Shown here piece after piece: positions 34,741 through 43,464 of a stretch of DNA of 64,000 bases (positions are counted from its first letter, which is position 1; each line of letters opens with the position of its first letter). The stretch lies in contig NZ_CP043959.1 in the NCBI RefSeq assembly GCF_008632955.1, positions 248,001-312,000 of the forward strand, written 5' to 3'. Origin of the DNA: Streptomyces tendae. Lineage in GTDB: Bacteria > Actinomycetota > Actinomycetes > Streptomycetales > Streptomycetaceae. A program made the translations under genes and the position numbers. Below the pieces are notes generated by a model. The model searched no databases. It was not told where the DNA came from and was given only the letters and a program-made list of their open reading frames with translations.

Positions 34741-35664
34741 TCACCGGCCGACCAGCGTCAGCAACGTCGCCTCCGGCGGGCAGGCGAAGCGGACCGGCGT
34801 GTAGCGGCTCGTGCCGCACCCCGCCGACACGTGCAGGTACGACCGGCGGCCCTCCGCCGTATGGGTGGACAGGCCCTTCACGCGGTCCGTGTCCAGGTCG
34901 CAGTTGGTGACCAGGGCGCCGTAGAAGGGAATGCAGAGCTGGCCGCCGTGGGTGTGGCCGGCCAGGATGAGCGGGTAGCCGTCGGCGGCGAAGGCGTCCA
35001 GGACGCGCAGGTACGGCGCGTGCACCACGCCCATCGAGAAGTCGACGCCGGCCGAGGGGCCGCCCGCCACCTCCGGGTAGCGGTCGCGCTTGATGTGCGG
35101 GTCGTCCAGACCGGTCAGCTCGATCGACGAGCCCTCGATCTTCAGGGTGCCCCGGGTGTTGGTCAGATTGAGCCAGCCCGCCGAGTCGAAACCGTCCCGC
35201 AGGTCCTCCCACGGGTTGTGGACGGCGTCGACGACCGGCGGGTTGCCGTTCAGGCCGTGCCGCCCCTGCACCTTCTCCAGCAGGTAGCGGGCCGGGTTTC
35301 GGAGCCGGGGGCCGTAGTAGTCGTTGGAGCCGAAGACGTACGCGCCGGGGAACTCCATCAGGGGGCCCAGCGCGTCCAGGACCTCGGGGACGCCCTCGGG
35401 GTCGGACAGGTTGTCACCTGTGTTGATCACGAAGTCGGGACGCAGCCCTGCCAGCGAGCGCAGCCAGCGCTGCTTCTTGCGCTGGCCGCCGACCATGTGG
35501 ATGTCGGACACCTGCAGCACGCGCAGGGGACGCATCCCTGAGGGGAGGACGGGGACGGTCACCCGTCGGAGGCGGAAGGAGCGGGCCTCGAAGCCCGCGG
35601 CGTACAGCAGTCCGGCGGCGCCGGCCGCCGTGATTCCCAGGGGGATTCCGTATCGCGCGCGCAT
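34741..35664 (-). CDS. membrane-anchored metallophosphoesterase
   Basis: A 307-residue calcineurin-like phosphoesterase. The N-terminus (MRARYGIPLGITAAGAAGLLYAAG) is a membrane anchor. The two-metal core motifs are VSDIH, NTGDN, GSNDYY (in place of GNHD) and GHTHGGQ. It belongs to the YkuE/YaeI group, some of which act on lipids such as UDP-diacylglucosamine-like substrates. The ATG at 35664 is the natural start. It is divergent from the YqeY gene at 35769. Substrate unknown. Confidence 0.92.
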   Translation of the reverse strand: MRARYGIPLGITAAGAAGLLYAAGFEARSFRLRRVTVPVLPSGMRPLRVLQVSDIHMVGGQRKKQRWLRSLAGLRPDFVINTGDNLSDPEGVPEVLDALGPLMEFPGAYVFGSNDYYGPRLRNPARYLLEKVQGRHGLNGNPPVVDAVHNPWEDLRDGFDSAGWLNLTNTRGTLKIEGSSIELTGLDDPHIKRDRYPEVAGGPSAGVDFSMGVVHAPYLRVLDAFAADGYPLILAGHTHGGQLCIPFYGALVTNCDLDTDRVKGLSTHTAEGRRSYLHVSAGCGTSRYTPVRFACPPEATLLTLVGR

Positions 35665-35768
35665 GAGCCCATCGTGTCAGACCCTGACGGTCCCTCCGAA
35701 CGGACCTCGGCGGCGGGGCACCGCAAATCGGCAGGCGCCGCCGCCCCGGCACCTGCGACAATCAAGTC

Positions 35769-36233
35769 ATGACCACGCTCAAGTCGAAGCTGCAGGATGA
35801 CCTCAACGCCGCGATCAAGGAGCGCGACGAGCTCCGCTCCTCGACGCTCCGGCTGACGCTCGCCGCGATCACCAAGGAGGAGGTCGCGGGCAAGGCGAAG
35901 CGCGAGCTGTCCGACGACGAGGTGCAGAAGGTGATCACCCGCGAGGCGAAGAAGCGCCGTGAGGCGGCGGACGCCTTCGCGCAGGGTGGCCGTCCCGAGC
36001 AGGCGGAGCGGGAGAAGGCGGAGGGCGAGGTGCTGGCCGCGTACCTGCCCAAGCAGCTGTCCGACAACGAGCTGAACGTGATCGTCGCGCAGGCCGTGGA
36101 GGAGGCCCGGGCCGCCGGTGCCGAGGGTCCGCGTGCCATGGGTGCCGTCATGAAGATCGTGAACCCGAAGGTGGCCGGTCAGGCGGAGGGCGGCCGGGTG
36201 GCCGCCGTCGTGAAGAAGCTGCTGGCGGGCTGA
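35769..36233 (+). CDS. GatB/YqeY domain protein
   Basis: The 154-residue protein begins MTTLKSKLQDDLNAAIKERDELRSSTLRLTLAAI and has LPKQLSDNELNVIVAQAVEEA and GAVMKIVNPKVAGQAEGGRVAAVVKKLLAG. It corresponds to the YqeY family, homologous to the tRNA-binding tail of the GatB amidotransferase subunit. The precise function is unclear; a role in tRNA-linked metabolism is guessed. A huge hairpin follows at 36320. Confidence 0.94.
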   Translation: MTTLKSKLQDDLNAAIKERDELRSSTLRLTLAAITKEEVAGKAKRELSDDEVQKVITREAKKRREAADAFAQGGRPEQAEREKAEGEVLAAYLPKQLSDNELNVIVAQAVEEARAAGAEGPRAMGAVMKIVNPKVAGQAEGGRVAAVVKKLLAG

Positions 36234-36319
36234 GCCGGGCGAACCGGCGCGGCAGCGCCCCGTCGCCCCGGGGAGGCAGCCGCGTACGGCACCTCGTCTC
36301 TCTGACTGAACAGCCGTGA

Positions 36320-36367
36320 AACGGCGGGCGGCCCCTTCCCCACCCGGGGAAGGGGCCGCCCGCCGTT
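36320..36367. terminator. 22-bp-arm bidirectional terminator
   Basis: A perfect 22-bp-arm hairpin (36320-36341 with 36346-36367, loop ACCC), with further pairing GTGA/TCAC outside it across a 1-nt bulge, lies between the convergent YqeY and penicillin-binding protein genes. It should stop both transcripts. Confidence 0.9.
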
Positions 36368-36394
36368 CACCTCGTCCTTGCCGCCCGCCAGGGC

Positions 36395-38671
36395 TCAGCG
36401 GCGGCCGCCCGGCCCGTTGCCCGGGCCCTGGATGAAGCCCTCGGGGAGGGAGATGCCCGGGTTGGGCTCGCCGCCTCCGCCTCCGCCGTTGCCGCCCCCG
36501 TTGCCGTTGCCGCCGTTGATCAGGCCGCCGATGAAGCCCTCGTCGCCGTTGCCGCCGTCGTCACGGTCACCGTCGCCGCCGGGCTTTCCGGGCTTCTCCG
36601 GCTTCGGGATGTGCACCGTGTGGAAGTCCGGCGCTTCCCTGCCCTCCAGGGCGCCCGTCATGGCGTCGCGCCAGATGGGGCCCGGGACGGCGCCACCGAA
36701 GACCAGCGAGTGGTACTGGCCGCCGATGGTGATGTCCCGCATCTTCACCTTCTGGCTGGCGCTGCCCACCCACACGGCGCCCGACATGTTCGGCGTGTAG
36801 CCGACGAACCAGGCGTTCCTGCGCTCGTCCGTCGTACCCGTCTTACCGGCGTTGTCGCGCGCGTCGCCGAGGCCGGCCTGCTGCCCCGTACCGGAGTCGA
36901 TCACGTCCTTGAGCAGGGTGTTGACCGTGTCCGCGGTCTGCTCGCTCATCGCCCGCGAGCACGTCGACTTCGGGACCGGCAGCGACTTCGACTGGTCGCC
37001 GTTCTTCTGGGTGATCGACTCGATGGCGACCGGCGTGCAGTACATGCCCCGCGAGGCGAAGGCCGCGTAGGCGCTCGCCATGGTGAGGGGGGAGAGGCCG
37101 GTGGAGCCGAGGGTCATCGAGGACGGCACCTCGGGGATCTTGTCCCCGTTGCCCTGGACCACGCCGAGCTTGTCGGTCATGGTCACCACCGGGCACATCC
37201 CGATGTCCTCGATCATCTGCACGAAGTAGGTGTTGACCGACTTGGCCATCGCCTCCTGCAGCGGGTACGGCCCGACCTCGGACTCGTTCTCGTTCTCCAG
37301 CTTGTAGTTGCCGTCGTTCACCCACGGCTTGTCGCAGCCGCGCACGGTGTCCGGGTACGGCATCTCGTACGGCGCGGAGTACGTCTGCGTCGGCGGCCGG
37401 CCCTCCTCCAGGGCGGCGGCGGCCACGAACGGCTTGAACGTCGAACCGGTCGGGAACCCGAAGTTGGAGCCGCCCCAGGCCGAGTCCACGGAGAAGTTGA
37501 TCTCCGTCTCGTCCTTGCCGTAGCCGTACGGCTTGGACTGGCCCATCGCGACGACCTTGCCGGTGCCCGGCTCCACCAGCGTGGAGGCGGCGGCGACCTT
37601 GTCCGACTGGTAGACGTGGTCCTTCAGCGCGTCCTGCACCGACTCCTGCGCCTGCGGGTCCAGCGTCGTACGGATGGTCAGGCCGCCCTGGTTCCAGGTC
37701 TTCGCCCGCTCCTCGCGGGTCTTGCCGAAGACCGGGTCGTTGAGGAAGACCTTCTCCACGTACTTGCAGAAGAAGCCCGCGCCCTTGGCCGCGGTGATGC
37801 AGCCGTTCTTCGGCTTGCTGACCTTGAGGCCCAGCGGGGAGCGTGCCGCCTCGGCTGCCTCCTCGGTCGAGATGTCGCCGACCTCGGCCATCCGCTGCAG
37901 GACGGTGTTGCGCCGCTTCTTCGCCTCGGCCTCGTCGTTGACCGGGTCGTAGCGGCTCGGCGACTGGACGATGCCGGCGAGGAGGGCCGCTTCCTGGAGC
38001 TTGAGGTCCTTGGCAGGCTTGGAGAAGTAGCGCTGGGCGGCCGCCTCCACGCCGTAGGCCTGCTGGCCGAAGAACGTGATGTTCAGGTAGTTCTCGAGGA
38101 TCTTCTTCTTGCCCAGCTCCTCCTCGACCTGGATCGCGTACTTCAGCTCCGCGATCTTGCGGCCGATGGTCTGCTGGGTGGCCTGCGCGACCTTCGTCGG
38201 GTCGTCGCCCGCCTCCTCGACGAAGACGTTCTTCACGTACTGCTGGGTGAGCGTGGAGGCACCCTCGGAGACCTCACCGCTGCGGGCGTTCTTGTTGAGC
38301 GCGCGCAGCACGCCCTTCAGGTCGACCGCCCCGTGCTGGTAGAAGCGGGAGTCCTCGATGGCCACGATCGCCTTCTGCATGTACGGCGAGATGTCCTTGA
38401 GGTCGACCACCGTGCGGTCGCGCGAGTAGACGGTGGCGATGAGGCCGCCGTCGGCGTCGAGGATGGTGGTGCGCTGGCTCAGCGGCGGCGTCTTCAGATT
38501 GGCCGGGAGCTCGTCGAAGCTCTCGACCGAACCCTTCGCCGCGAGGCCCAGCGCGCCCACCGCGGGCAGTGCGATGCCGGCCATCACGGCCCCCGCGAGG
38601 ACACTGACACCGAGGAACTTGGCGGCCTGCTGCGTGGAGGACAGACCACCGCCCGAGCGCTTCTTTGGCAT
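36395..38671 (-). CDS. class A penicillin-binding protein (bifunctional)
   Basis: A 758-residue peptidoglycan synthase. TM anchor at about 17-40 (AAKFLGVSVLAGAVMAGIALP). The glycosyltransferase domain has catalytic Glu106 in AIEDSRFYQHGAVD and a further GASTLTQQYVKN block. The transpeptidase domain has Ser410 in TGSTFKPF (SxxK), then NTYF (SxN-type, here SVNTYF) and KTGTT. The Gly/Pro/Asn-rich tail is typical of actinobacterial PBP1. The start at 38671 follows the natural cytoplasmic MPKKRS. It is divergent from wblA. Confidence 0.97.
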   Translation of the reverse strand: MPKKRSGGGLSSTQQAAKFLGVSVLAGAVMAGIALPAVGALGLAAKGSVESFDELPANLKTPPLSQRTTILDADGGLIATVYSRDRTVVDLKDISPYMQKAIVAIEDSRFYQHGAVDLKGVLRALNKNARSGEVSEGASTLTQQYVKNVFVEEAGDDPTKVAQATQQTIGRKIAELKYAIQVEEELGKKKILENYLNITFFGQQAYGVEAAAQRYFSKPAKDLKLQEAALLAGIVQSPSRYDPVNDEAEAKKRRNTVLQRMAEVGDISTEEAAEAARSPLGLKVSKPKNGCITAAKGAGFFCKYVEKVFLNDPVFGKTREERAKTWNQGGLTIRTTLDPQAQESVQDALKDHVYQSDKVAAASTLVEPGTGKVVAMGQSKPYGYGKDETEINFSVDSAWGGSNFGFPTGSTFKPFVAAAALEEGRPPTQTYSAPYEMPYPDTVRGCDKPWVNDGNYKLENENESEVGPYPLQEAMAKSVNTYFVQMIEDIGMCPVVTMTDKLGVVQGNGDKIPEVPSSMTLGSTGLSPLTMASAYAAFASRGMYCTPVAIESITQKNGDQSKSLPVPKSTCSRAMSEQTADTVNTLLKDVIDSGTGQQAGLGDARDNAGKTGTTDERRNAWFVGYTPNMSGAVWVGSASQKVKMRDITIGGQYHSLVFGGAVPGPIWRDAMTGALEGREAPDFHTVHIPKPEKPGKPGGDGDRDDGGNGDEGFIGGLINGGNGNGGGNGGGGGGEPNPGISLPEGFIQGPGNGPGGRR

Positions 38672-39099
38672 GGGAGCAGCCTACGTTCTCATTCGCCGGA
38701 CAAGCGTATATGCCTTGGCCTAAGCTGCACTCAACTGTCACAGCAGTGAGGCCACGTATCAATACGTCCGGCGACCCCGAATCGTTCCGGATCTTCTCGA
38801 CTTTCTTCATATGAGTTCAGTCGAGGGGCGTGGAGACCGTGTCCGGATCGCCTCGTGTGTCACGTGGTGCCCGTTGTGACGCAACTGAACTACCCCTATA
38901 TGCCCGCTTGGTCCCGCATGTCGCCCCCTCACTCCCCCGGGTGATCTGCCGCTTACCCATAGTCCGTTCGGACCATTCAAGATTGGGCCCGCTGGGGGTG
39001 TTGCGCTGTGTCCACCTTCCGTAACGTCCTCAACTGGCGGCGGTGAATATGCCGCTGCCGCCGTGGGGGAGCCTCGATTCGGGAGAGGACGGCGCCGGT
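38672..39099. promoter_or_regulatory. shared upstream region of the PBP gene and wblA
   Basis: About 430 bp with lower G+C than its surroundings and no gene. GTCAC-N12-GTGAC (38859-38880) is a spaced inverted repeat of the BldD-like kind, and CACGTG overlaps its first arm. An AT-rich patch with TTCATATGA sits near 38805. wblA is known to be controlled by developmental regulators; a BldD-type site is therefore plausible but not proven. Confidence 0.45.
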
Positions 39100-39438
39100 A
39101 TGGGCTGGGTTACCGACTGGAGTGCGCAGGCTGCCTGCCGCACTACCGATCCGGATGAACTGTTCGTTCAGGGAGCAGCGCAGAACAGGGCCAAGGCGGT
39201 GTGCACCGGCTGCCCGGTGCGTACCGAGTGCCTGGCCGACGCGCTCGACAACCGCGTCGAGTTCGGCGTGTGGGGAGGCATGACGGAGCGTGAGCGCCGC
39301 GCGCTGCTGCGCCGGCGGCCGACCGTGACCTCCTGGCGCCGGCTGCTGGAGACCGCGCGCTCGGAGTACGAGCGTGGCACGGGCGTCGTGCCGCTCAGCG
39401 ACGACGAGGTCTTCCAGGACTACGCCGCGGTGAGCTGA
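39100..39438 (+). CDS. wblA: WhiB-like iron-sulfur regulator WblA
   Basis: A 112-residue WhiB family protein with the 4Fe-4S ligands Cys13, Cys35, Cys38 and Cys44 (AACRT and VCTGCPVRTEC) and the GVWGG turn at 56-60, followed by a basic DNA-binding stretch ERERRALLRRR. WblA globally represses secondary metabolism and promotes sporulation in Streptomyces. The ATG at 39100 (MGWVTDWSAQAAC) was preferred to 39043 because it matches the length I recall for WblA and has GGAGAGGA upstream. Confidence 0.95.
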   Translation: MGWVTDWSAQAACRTTDPDELFVQGAAQNRAKAVCTGCPVRTECLADALDNRVEFGVWGGMTERERRALLRRRPTVTSWRRLLETARSEYERGTGVVPLSDDEVFQDYAAVS

Positions 39439-39538
39439 GAGCTTTCGGGGGTCCTCGGCGCGTGCCCGGTTCCGTGACCGGGTGCACGCGGTCTCTCGGG
39501 GCAGGGGTCGTGGCCATGAGCCGTCCGGCCATGGCGTC

Positions 39539-39699
39539 ATGGGGTCACAGGGCCCCTGGGTGATGGGGTCACAGGGCCCCTGAGTGATGGGGCCATGGCG
39601 CCATGAGGCTTCGGGCTCGGACCGGACCTTCGGGATGGGGCCGGACCTTCGGGATGGGGCCGGACCTTCGGGACGGGGCCGGACCTTCGGGACGGGGCC
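39539..39699. repeat. two tandem-repeat blocks downstream of wblA
   Basis: Two 24-bp copies (39539-39562, 39563-39586; ATGGGGTCACAGGGCCCCTG core) are followed by four 19-bp copies of GGACCTTCGGGATGGGGCC (39624-39699, one C/T change). They lie in the 497-bp convergent gap 39439-39935, which holds no gene. The first unit is itself a palindrome (CAGGGGCCCTG-like), able to fold. Confidence 0.85.
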
Positions 39700-39935
39700 G
39701 GAACGGCGGCCTCGCGCGCCTGCGAGGCCGGATGCTCCGGGGCGGACCCGTGGAGTGCCGGGTGCCCCGCGCCGGTGGGTGTGCCCCGCCTTGATCGCGC
39801 GTTCTCGCGCGCGGGTGCGGAACGGGGCCGGCCCGGTGCCGACGTGTGCGTCGCCGTACGGGACGTGACGTGCCGTTTCCCGAGGTGCTGCGCCGTGCCT
39901 ACGCCCCTTTCTGCCGCGTAACGGGACGCGTCGCG

Positions 39936-41324
39936 TCACATCAGGGGCGTTTCCGGCAGCTCCGGTCGCCCGGCCGCGAGCCGCTCGCCGATGTCCCGCA
40001 GCCCCGCGAGGTCGTGCACGTCGCCGGGCAGGGCGGCCACCTCGGCCACCGCCACCTCGGGGTGCAGCGCGGTGAAGCGGTCACGCGTGCGCTGCTCGCG
40101 TGAGAGCAGCTGCATGCGCTCGGCGTGCAGCCTCAGCAGGCCCGCGGTGAGACGGTCGACGGACCGCTCCGCGTCCGCGTCGCCGTCCGCTGCCGGGTGC
40201 TCGGGAGCCGCGCCGGTGCCGTCCTCGGTGGCGGGGGAGCCTCCGTCGGTGACGTTACGCGCGGGTGACTCTGAACTGCCGTACGTGTCGGGAGAGTTAC
40301 GAAGTCCAGCTTTCCCGTCCCCCTGATCCACAATGCGGGAGTCCTCAAGATTTTCCGCGGCGGCCAGCGCCCGCTCGGCCGACAGCCGGTCGGCGCCGCT
40401 GCCGTGCACCCGGTTGAGCACCAGACCGGCCAGCGGCATGTCCTCCGCCGCCAGCCGCTCCACGAAGTAGGCGGCCTCGCGCAGCGCGTCCCGCTCCGGG
40501 GCCGCCACCACGAGGAACGCCGTCCCGGGCGCCTGGAGCAGCTTGTACGTGGCGTCCGCGCGGGTACGGAACCCGCCGAACATCGAGTCCATCGCGGCCA
40601 CGAAGGTCTGGACGTCCTTCAGCAGCTGACCGCCCAGCACCTTGCCCAGCGCGCCGGTCATCATCGACATCCCGACATTCAGGAACTTCATCCCCGCACG
40701 GCCGCCGACCTTCGCCGGCGCCAGCAGCACCCGGATGAGCTTGCCGTCGAGGAAGGAGCCGAGCCGCTTGGGCGCGTCCAGGAAGTCCAGCGCGGAACGG
40801 GACGGCGGGGTGTCGACCACGATGAGGTCCCACTCGTCCCGGGACCGCAGCTGCCCCAGCTTCTCCATCGCCATGTACTCCTGCGTGCCGGCGAAGCCCG
40901 CGGAGAGCGACTGGTAGAAGGGGTTGCCCAGGATCGCGGCGGCCCGCGCGGGATCCGCGTGCGCCTCGACGATCTCGTCGAAGGTGCGCTTCATGTCGAG
41001 CATCATCGCGTGCAGCTCGCCGCCCGCGGAGTCGTCGACGTCCTTCACCCGGCGCGGGGTGTTGTCGAGTGAGTCGATGCCCATGGACTGGGCGAGGCGG
41101 CGCGCCGGGTCGATGGTGAGGACCACCACCTTGCGGCCCCGCTCGGCCGCGCGCAGCCCCAGGGCCGCGGCGGTGGTCGTCTTGCCGACGCCGCCCGAGC
41201 CGCAGCACACCACGATCCGGGTGTCCGGGTTCTCGATCAGCGGGTCGATGTCGAGGGAGAGGGTGGGCGAGAGGTGGTGACGGACCGGGTCGTTCGCCTG
41301 CGCCGGTTCCGGACGACGACTCAT
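39936..41324 (-). CDS. ArsA-type anion-transport ATPase homologue (long form)
   Basis: A 462-residue cytosolic ATPase. P-loop CCGSGGVGKTTTAAALGLRAA, switch I ALTIDPARRLAQSMGID-like segment (VVVLTIDPARRLAQ), and VVDTPPSRSALDFLDAPKR as Walker B. The C-terminal 130 residues hold an acidic low-complexity region and a final LPGDVHDLAGLRDIGERLA. ArsA/GET3-like proteins move tail-anchored proteins or arsenite. No ArsB or ArsD is nearby, so arsenic efflux is unlikely. It is followed on the same strand by no gene, and preceded by a second ATPase. Confidence 0.9.
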   Translation of the reverse strand: MSRRPEPAQANDPVRHHLSPTLSLDIDPLIENPDTRIVVCCGSGGVGKTTTAAALGLRAAERGRKVVVLTIDPARRLAQSMGIDSLDNTPRRVKDVDDSAGGELHAMMLDMKRTFDEIVEAHADPARAAAILGNPFYQSLSAGFAGTQEYMAMEKLGQLRSRDEWDLIVVDTPPSRSALDFLDAPKRLGSFLDGKLIRVLLAPAKVGGRAGMKFLNVGMSMMTGALGKVLGGQLLKDVQTFVAAMDSMFGGFRTRADATYKLLQAPGTAFLVVAAPERDALREAAYFVERLAAEDMPLAGLVLNRVHGSGADRLSAERALAAAENLEDSRIVDQGDGKAGLRNSPDTYGSSESPARNVTDGGSPATEDGTGAAPEHPAADGDADAERSVDRLTAGLLRLHAERMQLLSREQRTRDRFTALHPEVAVAEVAALPGDVHDLAGLRDIGERLAAGRPELPETPLM

Positions 41325-41430
41325 GACATCCCCTGCTTCCGGTGCTTCCGACTCGTGACGGGGCCGATACGGCGGTGACGGTGGTGCGGGCGGGTGCGAC
41401 AGGAACGCCCAGCGAGCGGCGACCGGGCCG

Positions 41431-41533
41431 TACGGCGACCGGTCACGACCGTCCGGGCCGTACGGCGACCGGTCACGACCGTCCGGGGCGTGCGGCCGGT
41501 CACGACTGTCCGGGTCGTGCGGGCGGTCACGAG
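41431..41533. repeat. 30-bp tandem repeat between the two ArsA-type genes
   Basis: Two perfect-core 30-bp units (41431-41460 and 41461-41490) share TACGGCGACCGGTCACGACC. A 27-bp diverged unit (41491-41517) and a partial unit follow, the last reaching the stop codon of the upstream ATPase (41527). Each unit contains GGTCACGACC, a weak dyad. Confidence 0.82.
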
Positions 41534-42504
41534 ACGCCCTGTCCGCGCAGCTTCCGCGCCAGCGCGTACAGCCCGGCCAGGTCCATCCCCTCGGCCAGCA
41601 GCGGCAGTTCGTGCAAGGGCACCCCGAGGTCCGCCAGCACGGCCCGCTGCTCGGTCTCCAGCGCGTACCGCTCGGCGTACTCCTCCGCCTGCCCGATCAG
41701 CGGCTCCACCAGCCGCTCGGCGTGGCCGCCGCGCCGCGCGCCGCCCAGCCCGGCGGAGGACAGCGACCGCGCGACGGAGGAACGGGGGACGGACCCGACG
41801 CGTTCCAGGGCGTCCGCGTCCAGCACCTGCGGGCGCACCATGTTCACGATGACCCGCCCCACCGGCAGCCGGGCCGCGCGCAGCTCCGCGATGCCGTCCG
41901 CGGTCTCCTGCACCGGCATCTCCTCCAGCAGGGTCACCAGGTGCACGGCCGTCTCCGGTGACTTCAGCACCCGCATGACCGCCTGCGCCTGATTGTGTAT
42001 CGGGCCGATCTTGGCGAGCCCGGCCACCTCGTCGTTGACGTTGAGGAAGCGGGTGATGCGGCCGGTCGGCGGGGCGTCCATCACGACGTAGTCGTAGACG
42101 AACCGGCCGCTGCGGTCCTTGCGCCGCACCGCCTCGCACGCCTTGCCGGTGAGCAGGACGTCCCGGACGCCGGGTGCGATGGTGGTGGCGAAGTCGATCG
42201 CGCCGAGTTTCCTCAAGGCCCGGCCGGCGCTGCCGAGTTTGTAGAACATCTGGAGGTAGTCCAGAAGAGCCAGTTCGGCGTCGATGGCGAGGGCGTACAC
42301 CTCCCCGCCCCCAGGAGCGACGGCGATCTTCCGCTCCTCGTACGGCAGCGCCTGCGTCTCGAAGAGCTGCGCGATGCCCTGCCGGCCCTCGACCTCGACG
42401 AGAAGCGTCCGCTTCCCCTCCTCGGCCAGGGCCAGCGCCAGAGCGGCGGCCACCGTGGTCTTGCCGGTTCCGCCCTTGCCACTCACGACCTGGAGCCTGC
42501 TCAC
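41527..42504 (-). CDS. ArsA-type ATPase (short form)
   Basis: A 325-residue ATPase begins MSRLQVVSGKGGTGKTTVAAALAL; the P-loop is a deviant Walker A (KGGTGKTT), typical of SIMIBI NTPases such as GET3 and MinD. VVMDAPPTGRITRFLN is the switch/Walker B region. It is upstream of the longer homologue at 39936, 202 bp away on the same strand, and the pair may form a heterodimer. In mycobacteria and streptomycetes such ATPase pairs sit beside wblA/whiB-type genes. Function unproven. Confidence 0.92.
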   Translation of the reverse strand: MSRLQVVSGKGGTGKTTVAAALALALAEEGKRTLLVEVEGRQGIAQLFETQALPYEERKIAVAPGGGEVYALAIDAELALLDYLQMFYKLGSAGRALRKLGAIDFATTIAPGVRDVLLTGKACEAVRRKDRSGRFVYDYVVMDAPPTGRITRFLNVNDEVAGLAKIGPIHNQAQAVMRVLKSPETAVHLVTLLEEMPVQETADGIAELRAARLPVGRVIVNMVRPQVLDADALERVGSVPRSSVARSLSSAGLGGARRGGHAERLVEPLIGQAEEYAERYALETEQRAVLADLGVPLHELPLLAEGMDLAGLYALARKLRGQGVS

Positions 42505-42644
42505 GTCTTCGAGCCTAAATGCTTGCCGCGCGCAGTGGCGGCTCCGGGTGATGTTCCCGGCCTCGTGTGGCGCCCCGCGCCCTCGTCCCGTGCCGCGTGA
42601 CGGCGGCGCGGGCGGCGGTCGCGGCAGCGGCTAGAGTCGGCCGC

Positions 42645-42806
42645 ATGACCAAGTGGGAATACGCGACTGTGCCGCTGCTCGTCCACGCAACGAAGCAGAT
42701 TCTGGACACCTGGGGCGAGGACGGCTGGGAGCTCGTCCAGGTCGTGCCCGGGCCGAACAACCCCGAGCAGCTGGTGGCCTACCTGAAGCGCGAGAAGCAG
42801 GCATGA
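42645..42806 (+). CDS. DUF4177 small protein
   Basis: The 53-residue protein MTKWEYATVPLLVHATK then QILDTWGEDGWELVQVV and ending KREKQA. The ExxLNxxGxxGWELV-like pattern (here ILDTWGEDGWELVQ) is the DUF4177 signature. It is overlapped by ATGA with the RidA gene, so both are made together. The biological role of DUF4177 is unknown. Confidence 0.92.
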   Translation: MTKWEYATVPLLVHATKQILDTWGEDGWELVQVVPGPNNPEQLVAYLKREKQA

Positions 42807-43273
42807 GCGGCGTCGTCGAGGCCAGGCTGGCCGAGCTGGGCCTGAGCCTGCCGGAGGTCGTCCCGCCGCTCGCCTCGTACCAGCCGGCCGTCACGTCGGG
42901 CCGCTACGTGTTCACGTCCGGCCAGCTGCCGATGGTGGACGGCAAGCTTCCGACGACCGGCAAGGTCGGTGCGGAGGTCACCCCCGAGGAGGCCAAGGAC
43001 CTGGCCCGCATCTGCGCGCTGAACGCGCTCGCCGCGGTCAGGTCCGTCGTCGGTGACCTGGACCGCGTGGCGCGCGTGGTGAAGGTCGTCGGCTTCGTCG
43101 CCTCCGCCGCGGACTTCACCGGCCAGCCCGCCGTGGTGAACGGCGCGAGCGAACTCCTGGGCGAGGTGCTCGGCGACAAGGGCGTCCACGCCCGTAGCGC
43201 GGTGGGCGTCGCGGTCCTGCCGCTGGACGCCCCGGTCGAGGTCGAGATGCAGGTGGAGCTCACGGAGGCGTAG
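42803..43273 (+). CDS. RidA family protein
   Basis: The 156-residue protein shows the RidA/YjgF barrel: YQPAVTSGRYVFTSGQLPMVDGK, ALNALAAVRSVVGDLDRVARVVKVVGFV, and AVGVAVLPLDAPVEVEMQVEL. Canonical RidA proteins hydrolyse reactive enamine/imine intermediates from PLP enzymes. Here the C-terminal Arg and Glu of the active form are less clear (PVEVEMQVE keeps a Glu). The longer N-terminus places it in the Rid6/Rid7-like group. It is coupled to the DUF4177 gene. Confidence 0.93.
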   Translation: MSGVVEARLAELGLSLPEVVPPLASYQPAVTSGRYVFTSGQLPMVDGKLPTTGKVGAEVTPEEAKDLARICALNALAAVRSVVGDLDRVARVVKVVGFVASAADFTGQPAVVNGASELLGEVLGDKGVHARSAVGVAVLPLDAPVEVEMQVELTEA

Positions 43274-43308
43274 CCCTCCCCGGAGCGCCCTCCGCGCGTT
43301 TCCTTCGA

Positions 43309-43351
43309 CCGTCGCCCCGGCCGTGGCCACTTCGCACGGCCGGGGCGACGG
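43309..43351 (+). terminator. 17-bp-arm terminator after ridA
   Basis: CCGTCGCCCCGGCCGTG (43309-43325) pairs perfectly with its complement at 43335-43351 around a 9-nt loop. It begins 35 bp after the RidA stop and precedes the Nudix operon. Confidence 0.88.
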
Positions 43352-43464
43352 CCGTCCGGCCCCCGCTGCTCCGGGCGGGTGACGACGGCCGTCTCCGGGC
43401 CCGTGCTCCCCGCCCGCCCCGAGGGGCACTCGAACATCCGGGCGTCTCGGGATAGCCTCCGGCC

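Noticed and set aside
36611..38749. A 712-residue frame antisense to the penicillin-binding protein
   Set aside because: Composition is that of a shadow frame: Arg/Leu/Val rich without motifs.
39936..42504. Arsenic resistance operon
   Set aside because: Two ArsA-type ATPases are present but there is no ArsB, ArsC, ArsD or ArsR.
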